From positions 62,001 through 126,000 of the forward strand of contig JAACJM010000035.1 of the NCBI GenBank assembly GCA_013368315.1: 64,000 bases of DNA, read 5' to 3'. Source of the DNA: Tetrapyrgos nigripes (taxonomy: Eukaryota > Basidiomycota > Agaricomycetes > Agaricales > Campanellaceae). This document shows, piece by piece, positions 22,613-34,404 of this stretch. Each line of letters starts with the position of its first letter. Position 1 is the stretch's first letter. The notes below the pieces were generated by a model. That model was not told the DNA's origin, searched no databases, and worked only from the letters and a program-made list of their open reading frames with translations. The position numbers and the translations under genes were made by a program.

Positions 22613-25600
22613 AGTCCATTATTCTTCTCAAGGCACTGGAGGAGTAGTGAGGCAGTGAGGTCCTCTAGTGAAGCCTGGGCATCAGAAATGTTCCTTGGCA
22701 AATGAGCCAAGCTCCAAACCTCCATAAAAAGAGTCACAGCCAGCTTCCTTCGCAAGAGCTTGCAAGTCACGGTTGACACTGCAACTGACTTTGATGATGT
22801 GCTTCTCATGGAGAAAGATGCTAAGCTGCTGAGGAAGACTTCGTGATTCAACATATTTACCGATCTACACCACATTATCAGAACTTTCCCACTGAGTAGA
22901 TTTAAAGGTTAACTGTACCTCAAGAACCAGGATCTCCTTTTGATATGCTATCTGTATCACTGCAACGGGTCCATGGCCAACAACATGCTCTCCTGTTCCA
23001 TGATATACATTCCATTCAGCATCTATTCCCACTACAAGGCAGCCTCCTGATACAGGCAAATCATCCATGATTACTCAAAGAGCATTATTTATTTCAGCCA
23101 CTCCACTAAGGGAAATTGAAGGAATCTTGACATCAGAAGGTATGTTAAAAAGAGGAAGATGAGAATGTTTCTGGATGGGAGTGACACCCTCTCGAAGAGA
23201 TGAGAAGCAGTCTTCAAGCATGGGTTTGTCTGACATGTTGTCAGTGTATATTAGTTCCAGTTGTGTATGACCATAGAGCTCCAAGGACCAGCTCATCTCC
23301 CTGAGAGCTGGAGTGAATTGCGAGTGTGCTTTCATGGCAACTCACCAAACTCGTTGGTCAGACTAAGGTTACCAATGAATATGGCAACATGTTTTGCAAG
23401 CTAGTAAAAGGGATAGCTCAGAAATACTCAAACAGATACTATATTATTACTAACCTTATGACTGTGATCAATTGCTCCAATTCAGCAGGAAAGCATACAT
23501 GTATGCTGATTGAGTGTGTCCTCATGTTTCTCAACAAACAAGTCAAAGATGTCATGAAACCACTGTCTGGTAGGAACTTAACTGTGAAATCCATCAGGAG
23601 ATGAGTCTTCAAAGGGAGGAAAAAATATATATTGAAGCCCAGGTGTTCCTTTCTGACAATTGAGGGTCTGAAGGTACCGCAGCTTCATCTCGTCATAGTG
23701 TCTAAGATACTGTATGCAAAACATATCAGCGACCTGATGAGCACCCATCCCATTCTGTATGCATGAGTGCAGGATTCCTAGAGCTTGAAGAGACAGCCCA
23801 CTCTTTGTTGTCAAGAGAGCTGGAAACTCGGCTCTCATTTCAGCAGGAAGCCGAACCATAATCCAACTATCCCAGCTATGAAATTTATGTCAGCATGTTC
23901 TACACCTGTAGCTCCACTCGATGATCGAAAAGCAGTGGTCTACATCAATGATATGCCGTGGATGCTGCACATGTCCATCCTTCGCAAGAGGCTGATCACA
24001 TCCAGGAGTTGGACAAGCAATGCTCTTGCCACCAAGAAGAAGCAACGGGTCCCAGTGTGAAGTCCGGGCAGATCCTAGTGTTAGGAAACACGTCAGACCC
24101 AAGCGGAAGTCTTATTTGGGTTTTGGGAAAGGATGAAGACGAATCCAGGTGGAGCCAGTAGTCTCTGAGATTGAAGTATAAGGAAGACACGGAATGGAAT
24201 CCGTTAGGATGGTACTATGTTGTCTGAAGTCAGATGAAGTTAGGAGACCAGCTATTCGATTTTAGACTTAAGCTATCTACTACAAAGTTGCTAGCTTAAG
24301 TACTACTTTGGAAACTATCGGAATGAAGAGGAGTAAGATAGGGATGGTTCGGAAATAAAGGAAAAACACATGGTGCTATTGGAGATGGATGGAGTACTGC
24401 AGAACAAAGTGGAACGGATTAGAGATGAAGTGGAGTAAGCTTTGGAGATTAGATACGAGCTATCTGGTAGTTATCCGAAATGAATCACGAGTTCCCGGAT
24501 GGGATCTGTTTGTGGAGATTAATAGTGGAGCTCGGATATGAAATCAGAAATGAATGATCGGAAAGTGTTCAGGATGAAAAGGAATGAAGTTCGAAATAAA
24601 AAGAAAAGAAGTTTGGAAAAGGATCGGATACGATCGGAAAGATGTACGGAAGCATAGATATTACACCCAGTGAAAGAATGCGGGAATAAAGAGGTTGCTA
24701 GGACAAAGATTGAGTTTGAACAGAATGAACCAGATGTTTTTTTGAGGAAGCCAGAACTGGCCCAAGGTGTACACATCCGGTAGTATGTTTTGTCGACTGC
24801 TGACTTGTGTGTGGGCATTGTCAAGAGCAGTCTGAAACCATGTTGCATATGGCTTTCATCTGGGATGTGGACCTGCTGTATCTGTTACATCCTCATCCTC
24901 AAATAATCCTCAGGTACGTCCTCATCAAAATCAATGAGACATGAACTAATATCCTTAACAGGATCAACTGAAGAGATGCCAGATTCTAGGTGATGTGGAG
25001 GATCCTCCTCGATTTGTAGTTGATGTACATGGTCAAAAAGGGATGAATGTGATGCCGATCATGCAGTAGGATGAGTAGAGTGAGTAGAGGAAGGAATAGC
25101 TGGATGTATGATATCTTGGATATTTTCCTCATGTTGTAGGTGTACATCAGATGACAATGATGAGGCAATAGAAACCATAGTCGAAGGGAGGAAAATGTAA
25201 GATGTTGATGTTGATGTAGCTGTTGTTAGAAAAGGATGAGTGGGTGCAGATGTGACTTTTGATGAGGTTTGGAACATAGTTGAAAGGGAAGGTAGTTGTC
25301 CAGAAGGTTGGGTATGGAGCGCTGGCTGTCCTGAGGAGCTGGGTTGGCTGAGGAGCTCACTCCATGATGCTGAAGACCTTCCAGTTCCAGTGACACACTA
25401 CAAGAAAAGTTTTAGCATGTAGAAAGACAGAAAAGAGAAGAAGAAGAAGAAAACAGTATAAAGTCAAAAACAAAGGAAAGAGAATGTACCAGACTGGGGT
25501 CTGTATGAAGAGATGTCCTCTGCCACTCATGGACCTTCCTAGAACGTCCTCTCCTCTTTGCCAGCCCATCTTGTACTGCTAAAGCGCGGGTCTCATCTTG

Positions 25601-25798
25601 GCCAGCTTGAGGTACAGTAGTTCTCTGCTTCTTATTCTTAGAGCCCTTCAGACGGCCTAGACGACACTTATTTACAAGTGAAGATGGTGTTTCTTCAGTA
25701 GGTAGTACTTGGGGAATGGTCTGGAGAAAGATCTCATATGCGAAACCTATGAAACCTTGAAAACTGGATGAAATGTCTTGATGTAGAGAGTCAGACAT
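22613..25798 (-). pseudogene. DUF6729-like/exonuclease gene, second inverted partial copy
   Basis: Begins at MSDSLHQDISSS (25798) with the AT-hook-like GRLKGSKNKK, the DUF6729-like Cys block (24035-23640), MKAHSQF and YTDNMSDKP (23335-23260), and the exonuclease VVGIDAEWNV (about 23035) with the D-x-E pair. The stop after EINNAL (CGA-to-TGA-like) is shared with copy 1, so the gene was already broken before the arm was copied, or one copy converted the other. A solo LTR interrupts the zinc-binding region. Coding similarity ends at 22613. Confidence 0.65.
24056..24665. mobile_element. Solo LTR with 5-bp target-site duplication
   Basis: Comparison with the uninterrupted arm shows 610 inserted bases that begin TGTGAAGTCC and end ATATTACA, flanked by CCCAG on both sides (24051-24055 and 24666-24670). 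The TG...CA ends and 5-bp direct repeat are the signature of an LTR retroelement reduced to a single LTR. No coding sequence inside. Confidence 0.85.
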
Positions 25799-25957
25799 CA
25801 GGTATGACTAGAGAGGGAAAGATAGTATATTGGGACACTATGGTACAGAACCTGAACAACCAGAAGAACACGTCTAACACATCTTAACGTTTGTCGAGGT
25901 CCTGTCGCATTTGCTGTAGACGAGATGTAAAAGAGTTCTGTTATTCAGTCCTATTAG

Positions 25958-28534
25958 TAGTGTGCATGGAAACGGCAGCAAGTTCTGCCAAATGCCGGCT
26001 GCCACCCTGCTGAAGGACATAGGCTGGCAGGCTGCTGGCAAGTATTTTTTGTGTATTTTCCGAAATGGGAACAATGGCCTGCAGCGAGACTAAATAAGTT
26101 TCGTTTTGTTCTACTAATTCAGCAATCCATGTAATAGATAGATATAAATATTCATTTTTGCATCCCCAGCGTTACCTATCCTCCGATCTATCACTATGCC
26201 GGGCACAGGTGGTTCCAGTGTTCTGGAATTCATCTCGAACTACTTCTCTAAAGTAAAACAACTCAAAAACAAGTCTGGACGCAGTCTCTACAAATGCAAC
26301 TTCTGCAATATTGAGCTTGAACATTGTGACAACCAACTTCTGAAGCATATCTCAGATATCCATTCCTGTTTGGACGCCACAGACGCCGCTTGTGAAGAGG
26401 CCCTCAAATTCCTCAAAGATCGCAGCTCTACCGTTGCTAGACCCAGGAACAAGAAGCGTAAAGGAGAAGAAGGACCTCTCAACACCTTTTTTGATTGTTC
26501 TCTTACTGCACAAGAAGAAGAAGAAGCCAAAAAGCTACTGTTGTGTGGCTGGGTGTCTTCTAACCATACATTTCTATCCGTTGGTGACCCCTATTTCCTA
26601 AAATTCCTTCATTTTCTCTATCCATCATATTCTCTGCCAACACCATACGTGTTTCGGACTCGCATCTTTGACTCAGAGGCAGTGCGAGTCAAGAAAGAGG
26701 AGATGGATGAATTAAAGGGGCGTATGAATATGACGCTTCTGATTGATGGTTGGGAAGATCTTCTGAAGCATAGTATCTATGGGACGGTGGCTTCCCAGGT
26801 CAATCAGGAACCAGTCGTACTGGCTTTGAATGATCTGACTGGGAAATGTGCTTCTGCAGATGGTGTATATGAATGTGCGCTTTCATCTTTGAACAGCATG
26901 GGTCTTGGAGATGGGAGGAACTTCATTGCAGTCACCACAGATAATCCTACAACAATGATATCTTTTCGTAACAAATTCGAACGCAAATTTCCATGGGTCA
27001 TCACTCCCTTGCTTTCTCCATCAGCTCAACACGACTATTGGGGAGATATGCCTTTATCCAGCTATGAAGACTACCATTTCTCGTAGCACCTGAATCATCA
27101 CCTTTTTCAATGGATCTCATTATTGGGGAGGCCAGCTCAAGGAGGAAGCAGCTCGACAAGGTATCACTCGTGGTTTTACCAAGAACTGTGAGTCTCGTTG
27201 GTATGCTCTGATTCTGCATTGCTGCAGTGTCAAGGGTTACCGTTATCCTCTCGTCACTATTTGTTGCTGCCCAGATGCGAACGAAAAGGAAAATGGATTC
27301 TCCTGCATCAAAGCTGAGGTAATCGAAATTGTCCAGGCAACAACCACCTTCTGGAAACAGCTGGATCAGCTCATCAGGGTCACCAAGCCGCTGGTTGATG
27401 CAATTGGGAATCTTGAGAGCTGAGAAGCCAATCTTGCTGACTGCATGCTAGAGATGATTCAATGTGCTCGTTTCATCTCTGAGATGAAGCTAGAGCAAGG
27501 AGATGATGCCGATTTTCTTGATAATGTGAAGACTGTTCTTAACAAACGTTTTCGGCGCATGAACACACCTATCCATTCCCTCGCCTTATTCTTACATCCT
27601 CTCTGCTGAAAGTTGGCCATATCTGATGAAGCTGGTGGTCGTGATTTGCAATTCATGATTTCCACTGCTTTAAAGCTTGCATCAAAGTGGAAATGGTCAG
27701 CCCGTGATGCTAAGGCCCTTGTAGAGAATATCAAGGATTATAATCTCTGCAAAGCTCCGTTCATTGGTGGGACGAAGGATGGGAAGGCATACTGGGAATC
27801 CCTTTCTGTTGCATCGGATCAGGTACCCCTCAAGAAACTTGCTATCACAATTTTTCTCATTGTACCATCTTCGTCTGATGTCGAGCGGCTTTTCTCGGAT
27901 CTGGGAGGTATTCAGACGCCCAAGCGGAACAATCTGAACATCAATACCTTTGAAGATCTCGGAAAGATGCATTGCAATCTCAGACGACATCATCATTCAG
28001 AACTACGAGCTCAGGGCAAATCTATTCACCGTAAACATGGTCATATGCACACAAAGACATCACCAGGAATCAATACAGCTATTGTTGAAGAAGGCTCGGT
28101 AACAGAGTCAGACAATTGGCAGGGTCCGCTTGAGGTGGATGAGGAGCAGGTTGAAGAGGAAGATGTTGAGGCATCGTTTGATAGTTTGGAGAAGCAGATT
28201 GAGGTAGAGAAAGATATAGAGTTGGAGTTGGAGTTGGAGGAGGAACTCACAACTTTGGATATTGTTGAAGGGAAGCTTTATGACTTCAGTGAGCTCGAAA
28301 AGGTGGACAAGGGGGTGGAGCCTAAGGGCTTCAATGACTAGATTAATGTTTTGAATGATTCAGCAGATAGTACATGGGATCCAAAAAGTTTATTGCGAGA
28401 ATTAGGAATGTAAAGATTAAAATAGAATTTATCCTTGATTTTTTGCTGCCATCCACCTGCCATCCACCTGCCATTCGCCAGCTCTGCCACCTGCCAAGCT
28501 GCCACGATCTCAAGACGACTTGCCATACACACTA
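25958..28534 (+). mobile_element. hAT DNA transposon with intact ends
   Basis: Eight-bp target-site duplication CCTATTAG at 25950-25957 and 28535-28542. Terminal inverted repeats are TAGTGTGCATGG at the left and, inward from the right, TAGTGTGTATGG (11 of 12 match). The 2577-bp element sits inside the inverted arm, whose sequence resumes at 28543 exactly where it stopped. The transposase inside is broken, so the element could move only with help in trans. Confidence 0.92.
26196..28341 (+). pseudogene. hAT transposase, inactivated
   Basis: Starts MPGTGGSSVLEF with a BED-type zinc finger (YKCNFCNIELEHCDNQLLKH). Next come the catalytic-core segments LLIDGW, AVTTDNPTTM and SHYWGGQLKEE. It ends with the hAT dimerisation region (AYWESLSVASDQVPLKKLAI, VPSSSDVERLFSDLG) and an acidic tail. 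A frameshift lies between 27004 and 27014, where PWVIT should join CFLHQLNT. In the resumed frame there are TGA stops at 27091-27093, 27421-27423 and 27607-27609. Each sits where family alignments usually carry Arg, consistent with CGA-to-TGA change. Confidence 0.9.
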
Positions 28535-28633
28535 CCTATTAGTGACAGGCCACATGGCCTGCTACCTAAAATGGAAATATTACTAATATTCACTATTGCT
28601 ATCACTATTAGCCCACAGCATGAATAGCGAGCC

Positions 28634-30360
28634 ACAAACTTTCAGAGAGGTAAAACTCTTGGAAAGGTTGCATCATCCAATAATTGTTGCATATCAGTGA
28701 GTATATATTCTAGTCTTTTCTCATCTTTATTTCTCATCTGTGTCTTTTCCCTCTATTCTATTCCCAAATTCCTTTCTTTTATTCCAAACCCGTATTTTAA
28801 CACTCACACTAACGCTAATCTTATCTGCCTAGTCACTCCTGGCTCAAACCAACCCAATTCTCCCCATTCAGTCCATGTGTACCCACATTACACGGATTAA
28901 TGCAATGGGCTGAGGGGGGGTCATTGGATGATTTTATAAACGTGAGGATTCTGGGACAAAGACGGGGACAGGGAGCAACAGGAAGAGGTTTGAAACATGG
29001 ATGTGGACATGGAGAACTGAGTGGAGGAAGAGGAGAGACAGAAGCAGAAGCAGAAACAGAAGCAGAAGGAGATCAAGATGGCACAGTAGAAGGGCAAGGT
29101 GACGGGGAAGGCGAAGGGGGAGAGACAGAAGCCAAGAAGAGGAAACATGTGTTTCAGGCGAGGGTTGAAAAACAAAAGCAAAAATGAGAGAGGGAAGGAG
29201 AAAGAAAAGAAGGTGGCATTGGTGCTAGTCCATCACAAGCTGCATCCACGTCCACATCTACATTCACATCTACACAACAACAAAAACGACAACCAACCAC
29301 CCCTCCCCGTACCCACTCATCCTCGTCCTTGTCTGCGTCCTGGCAGAAACGAAAACCCAAAACCCAAACCTCTCTACCTCTCAACCCTCTCCATTTCTCC
29401 CCCCTCGAACTCCACTTCCTCTTCTCTGACATCATCTCTGGTCTCGACTTTTTACATAGCAGGTTAATTTTACATTTGGATATGAAACCTGGGAATGTTT
29501 TGTTGAGGTGGAAGGAGGGGGGTTTACTGCTGGATCTGCCAGATGTGAATACGTATGGTGGGGTGTATAGTGGGGAGTATGAGAATGGTTATGATGGGTA
29601 TGAAGGACAAGGGGACAATAGAGACAATGGGGACCAGGACGATTATACGGAGGATTATGTGGACGGGGACAACTGGGGGTACGGGTATGGGTATCCATAC
29701 CCAGAGCGATGCTTTCAGATTTCGGAATGTCTAGGGAGGAGGTTACGTATAGAGGCAAGGGAAAGGAGAAGAAAGAATAAGGATGGGGAATACAGGAACG
29801 TTGGAGTATACTGGTGAGTTTGAGTTTGGGTTTTGAGTTTTTGGATTTTGGTTTCTGATGTGTATCTCTTTCTTTCTTTCTTTTGCCTCTCTCTGTCTTG
29901 TCATGTCTTGTCGCTGTCTTTGACCTTTGACTTTGAAGCTCCTGAATCCCTCCTGTCATACACATCTTACACTAACAGACTCGGACCCAGACCTACTCAT
30001 CCACCCCCACCCCTTGCCCCCCTAACAAAAGCAGCAGACATGCAGTCCCAGGCTGTGATCCTCCACAAGATGTTGTTTTTTAGGTTGCCTTGGAGGTGTT
30101 TGGTTTCCAGTTTGGAGGTGGACACGACTATATCCATGCTCATGGAGAAGGAGAATACGAGTACAAGTGGGGTGTTCGATGGGTATGATGTTGATCATGC
30201 TGGTGTTGATATTGGTGGGGAAGAAGACGACAGACACTGGGACGGACACGGACACGGGAATGGGGTGAAGAAGACAAACCCAAACCCAAACCTAAACTCA
30301 GCCCCACCTCCAATACATCTAATACCCCCAATCCCCCCACCCTGAGACCTCTCTGAATGA
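28634..30360 (+). pseudogene. IKS-type kinase relic, 3' part of split copy (copy C)
   Basis: Begins inside the alpha-C exon with ACAAACTTTCAGAGAGG (FREVKLLERLHHP near 28640). It continues through an intron to LMQWAEGGSLDDFI near 28899, a long Glu/Lys/Gly-rich insert and Thr-rich linker, the catalytic loop LDFLHSRLILHLDMKPGNVLL near 29446 (HLD in place of HRD), AMLSDFGMSREEV near 29708 and GTLEYT before a GTGAGT donor near 29800. After that come APESLLSY near 29938 and VILHKMLFFRLPW near 30056. The tail is decayed. The upstream part is copy D at 22226-22612 on the other strand. Confidence 0.75.
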
Positions 30361-31035
30361 ACCAAATCCACCCTACTAGAAGAAGTCATGAGTTATAGCA
30401 GGTTTAGAGCTACAAAGGGGATGAGGGGTTGGTTAGGGGTATTTCTGGGTCTTCGAGGTCTTTGAGGTCTCCGGTCTCACTCAGACTTGGACTCAGGCTC
30501 AGGGCTGGATGAGGCTGGGGACAAAGATGGGAAGCATGAATATGATGCCAGTGGGCAACAAGATGCTGATACTGCAGAGGTTTATCTAACACTACTAGAA
30601 AACCTCATTATTCCCTGACCTGGGGGATATGGATATGCAGCAGCGGCAGGGTAGTTTGGGAAATCGGGATCAGAGGGGAAGTGGGTTTGGGGTAAGAGAG
30701 ACAGATGCAGGTGTAGGTGAAATGACGTTGGAGTGGTCCGAGCGACTATAGCGTAGTGATGTGGATATGATCTGAAGAGTACCTACTGCGAGCCTGGCTC
30801 TTTGGCCAGGCTCTAGACAAACATGTACAAATAGATAACTAAGCCTCCTAAATACCCTGCTGTGGCGCACTCAGCATCTATGGAATGGGGCAAATCCCTA
30901 TTCCAGGTGCCCCCTCCAAAAAATGGTGTTGTCCTTGACACTCGCAAATCCAAGAGTAAACGGAAATCTCCGAACCCGCACTATACCCCGATCAACTTCT
31001 CGATCGAACCAAAAATAGCTACCACCGTCTACAGG
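30361..31035. other. Intergenic stretch with a hairpin
   Basis: No supported gene. A 9-bp inverted repeat, GAGCCTGGC...GCCAGGCTC, lies at 30790-30813 with a 6-nt loop. The right part (30860-31035) reads as decayed sequence downstream of the Ty3 pol frame. I could not identify a 3' LTR. Confidence 0.45.
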
Positions 31036-33757
31036 TCAAATAACCTCAATGGCGTCAAACCATTCTTCCTTTTCCCCCTCATCATCCTCTATGATTTCGT
31101 CCAAACGTTCCTCAGCTCTCTCAGCCTCCTCCAATTCCTGTTTTTTCTGCTCATCAAATAGCTTAGTACCTTCCCTCGGTACAAAGCCCCACAAACTTCT
31201 AGCACTAAATAGTGCATCCACTGCTTCACCCTTCAATGTCTCGAGACGGTATCCATTGACCAGCCTTTCAACAATGCGATGGGGTATAGACCATCTCGGC
31301 ATCAGCTTATTTTCGACTCAGTAACCTTCCTTCTCCCTTCTTATCTGTACGAGCTGCCCTTTGCTAAAGGTAACTTCCCTAGGTGCCCTCTTCAAGACCC
31401 TCCTATCGAAAATCTCCTTCCGTTGGTTGGCATGTCTCAGCGTCATGTCATATCTGTTCACTTGCTGCTGTTCGATGTACGCCATATGGGTCTTGACATC
31501 TGCTTCCTTCAGAATTGACGTACTTTCTTCGATAGGCATTGGGATTGTGTTGACGACGAGCCCAAGCATGAGTTCCTTCAGACGAAACTTTAATGAAGGA
31601 AGGATACACCAATTTAAGATCCTGATAGCTTCATCAAAGTGTTCTGCCCATGAACGAGGTACGTCTTCGCTCACTGCTGCTTCATCCTCGTCCTCACCAA
31701 TTGTCCATGCACACAGTCTCTTCAACACCTCCAGCAACAGCTTGTTTGTCCCTTCCACCAGTCCATTTACCCAAGGTGAGTAAGCCGCAATTACATGATG
31801 TTTCACTCCCCAGCTTTCGCAGAACTCTCTAACCTCACGGTTGTTGAATTGGGATACAGCACTGTCACACTGGAAGACTTCAGATGGCATGAAGGTGTGA
31901 AATATGTTGTCTAGTGAGTCGACCATTGTCTTCCCACTCCCATTTTTCTTGAACTTATACCCCCAGACGTGATGCGAAAATACGTCAAGATATAAACTGA
32001 CCGTGAAGTAGCCACCCTTTCCTACAGGTAGCTTCAAGTAATCGCCAATGAGGAGTTCCATGGGATGACATCGTGCAATAGGTGGGACCCTCCAAAATTT
32101 TTACACTTTGGACAATCACTGATAGCTTTGACAATTGACTCATCCAGTTTCGGGCTCTGAATGCGGTCCATGAGTGCCACCTTGATAGTGTCCCGATGCC
32201 AGTGACCCTAGCCAGTTCACCTGCTTCAGTACGTGACACGCACTCTACCCTTGACTTGGCTCTGACACCGTGCACATTCCTAATCCTCCACAACTTTCTG
32301 TCCTCTATCATATATCCTTTAGCACAGTGTCTTGCTCTATGCCAATCTCATAGATTTTTGCCATCCTCCAGACACATTAACGAGTCTACCACTTCCAGGT
32401 AAATCAGCTTGTCTTTAAAGCGCTCCCTCAGAATGCTGACCTCCTCTGACACCTCCACACTTAGCATATCCTGCACCAGACCGAACCTCGCTTCCCATTC
32501 TGACAGCACTGTCCACTCACTGCCATCACTGTCCACCCTCGCAGAACCTTCCCACATCTGACTGAGACCATCAGCCACCACATTCATACGTCCAGGAACA
32601 TGGCGGACATCAACGATACGATGTCCCAAGATACCATCCCGCCACCTCGCATGTGTAGAGTTGAGGTTTGGGTTCTCCAGGACGTTACAAAGGGCAATGC
32701 AGCCGGTTTCAATCTCGATGGGATATCCCCAAGTGACATCGGCATACTTGTCCAGAGCGAACTTCAAGGCTGCAAACTCGAGGATGAAGGGCATGTATTT
32801 TTGCTCAGTGCGTGATGCTCATTTCGACGCAAACGTGATAGGGTGAGTTTTGGTGATGACCTTCCCACTAGGCAATGTTGTCTTGAACTGTTGGGTCAAA
32901 ACACCAGCAAATCCCTCCTGACATCCATCTGTTGTTACCACGAATGGTGTTCCATCATATCGTGGTGCGTGCAAGACTGACATCAGGATCACCTTGAGAT
33001 TTAGGAATGCCCTTGTATGTTCCTCCCCCCATACACCCGCCAATTTGTAACCCCTCATGACGCTCCTATATTTCTCCTTTCCATAGCCCTTCGGTAACTT
33101 CTCCACTGCTGGTAACAACAAGTCCCTTAATGGTTGCTCCACCTTTGCGTAACCATTGATCAGGTCTCGGAAGTGACTTGTGAGACCAAGGAAGGAGACC
33201 AAATTGAGGCCATCGGGTGGTTGGGGCCAGTTTACAATTGCAGTAAGCTTGGAAAGGTCTGGAGCTACACCATCTTTGCTGACTGTTGCCCCTGCAAATA
33301 CACCCTGACTCATGAAGAACTGAGATTTCGCTGCCGATAAAGACTGATGCTTCTCCCTGACCCACACCAGCAACCTTCGCAATTTCATCATTCCTTCCTC
33401 AAATGTGTCTGCACTCTGGGCACCATCATCCATGAAGAGCTCAATGATACCATCATGTATCAGATCATCGAGTGTATTGGCTGTCATGTTGGCAAAGGTC
33501 GATGGCGCCCCAGTAAGTCCAAACAGCATTCTCTTGTACCAGAAATAACCTTTCCCTTCCACATAAAAGCAGGTATAAGGACGGGATTCTGGATCCACCT
33601 ATGCAAAGTCAAAAAAGTGGATGTAGCGGTGACCACTGACCCGTTGCTGCTTCATGCAGATATTGCCTTGAGGCATAGGTGCGACTTTGGTGACCTTGTT
33701 GACCTTGTTAAGATCCTGACAGATGTGCCACTTGTTCAAAGGTGGTTCCATGTCAAT
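31036..33757 (-). pseudogene. Ty3/gypsy pol, downstream part (RT, RNase H, integrase)
   Basis: Minus-strand read from 33757. RT: NKWHICQDLNKVNKV, MPQGNI, YKRMLFGLTGAPSTFAN and the catalytic FMDD box near 33430. RNase H: TTDGCQEGFAGVLTQQF and NVVADGLSQ are present, but the expected ETDC-like position reads ETGC, losing an acidic residue. Integrase: C-x2-C near 32110, GDYLKLP, QCDSAVSQFNN and GLVEGTNKLLLE, which keep D, D and E. Breaks: TAG at 33599-33601 with loss of linking residues, TGA at 32819-32821, TGA at 32348-32350, a frameshift near 32070, and TGA at 31318-31320 before MPRWSIPHRIVERL. Upstream pol lies at 42489-43217, separated by the CACTA insertion. Confidence 0.88.
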
Positions 33758-34404
33758 CACTGCGTTTCTCAACAGTGTGGCCAGGCAGCGCTACGCCAAA
33801 ACTACTCATGTAGGCAACCAATAATCAGAAACTAGTCCGAACGTAGCTATTTCTGGCTACTTTCTGGATTGGCCAGGTAGGCAGACCAAACAACAGCCGC
33901 TACGGCTGCTAGCAAACAGCATAGTCATCATTTACATCCATCCGACTTCCTAGGTAGTTGGCATTAGTTAATGCCTGGCCAGGTTCCAATTGTATCTGCC
34001 TACGCTCTTACTATCAACCGCTGCTACGGACGTAGTCCGATGAATTTCATTCCTTGCTACTTTCCGATGTCTAAATCAAATACCGTAAATTTATTTCATT
34101 ATCGCGACACGACGCGACGCGACTTGGACGTGACGCGACACGATATGCTCATATATACATACATCTATTCCCTCTCAAATAGTCAAGATCTCCTAGTCAA
34201 ATGCGGTAAAATCTCTGTTCATGCAACTGCAATCAGTGCTACACGCACAGAAAATTGAAGTAAAGTGTCATCACCTAACCAGGTACACAGTGGCCTGAAT
34301 TTGTCCTCTGGCCTGCGGATGTACTCGCCTGTAGCCGACCTGCGAAAAGGCATAAAAGAAGGATTTAATAATTCGGTTGCTTAACTGTTATCGTTCGCAC
34401 GACA

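Larger units (their letters stand above)
22613..28633 (-). mobile_element. TIR element, inverted 5' half (copy 2), with nested insertions
   Basis: Minus-strand copy of 15266-18071, starting at terminal repeat GGCTC (28633 inward) and ending at AATAATGGACT (22613-22623), where it joins kinase copy D. It is interrupted by a solo LTR (24056-24665) and a hAT element (25958-28534). Subtracting both insertions and one target-site copy each leaves about 2.8 kb, the same length as arm 1. The right flank is the 8-bp ACAAACTT at 28634-28641, followed by kinase copy C. Confidence 0.8.

Noticed and set aside
30790..30813. Rho-independent terminator.
   Set aside because: The hairpin has no T-run, and the sequence is fungal; it is noted only as an inverted repeat.
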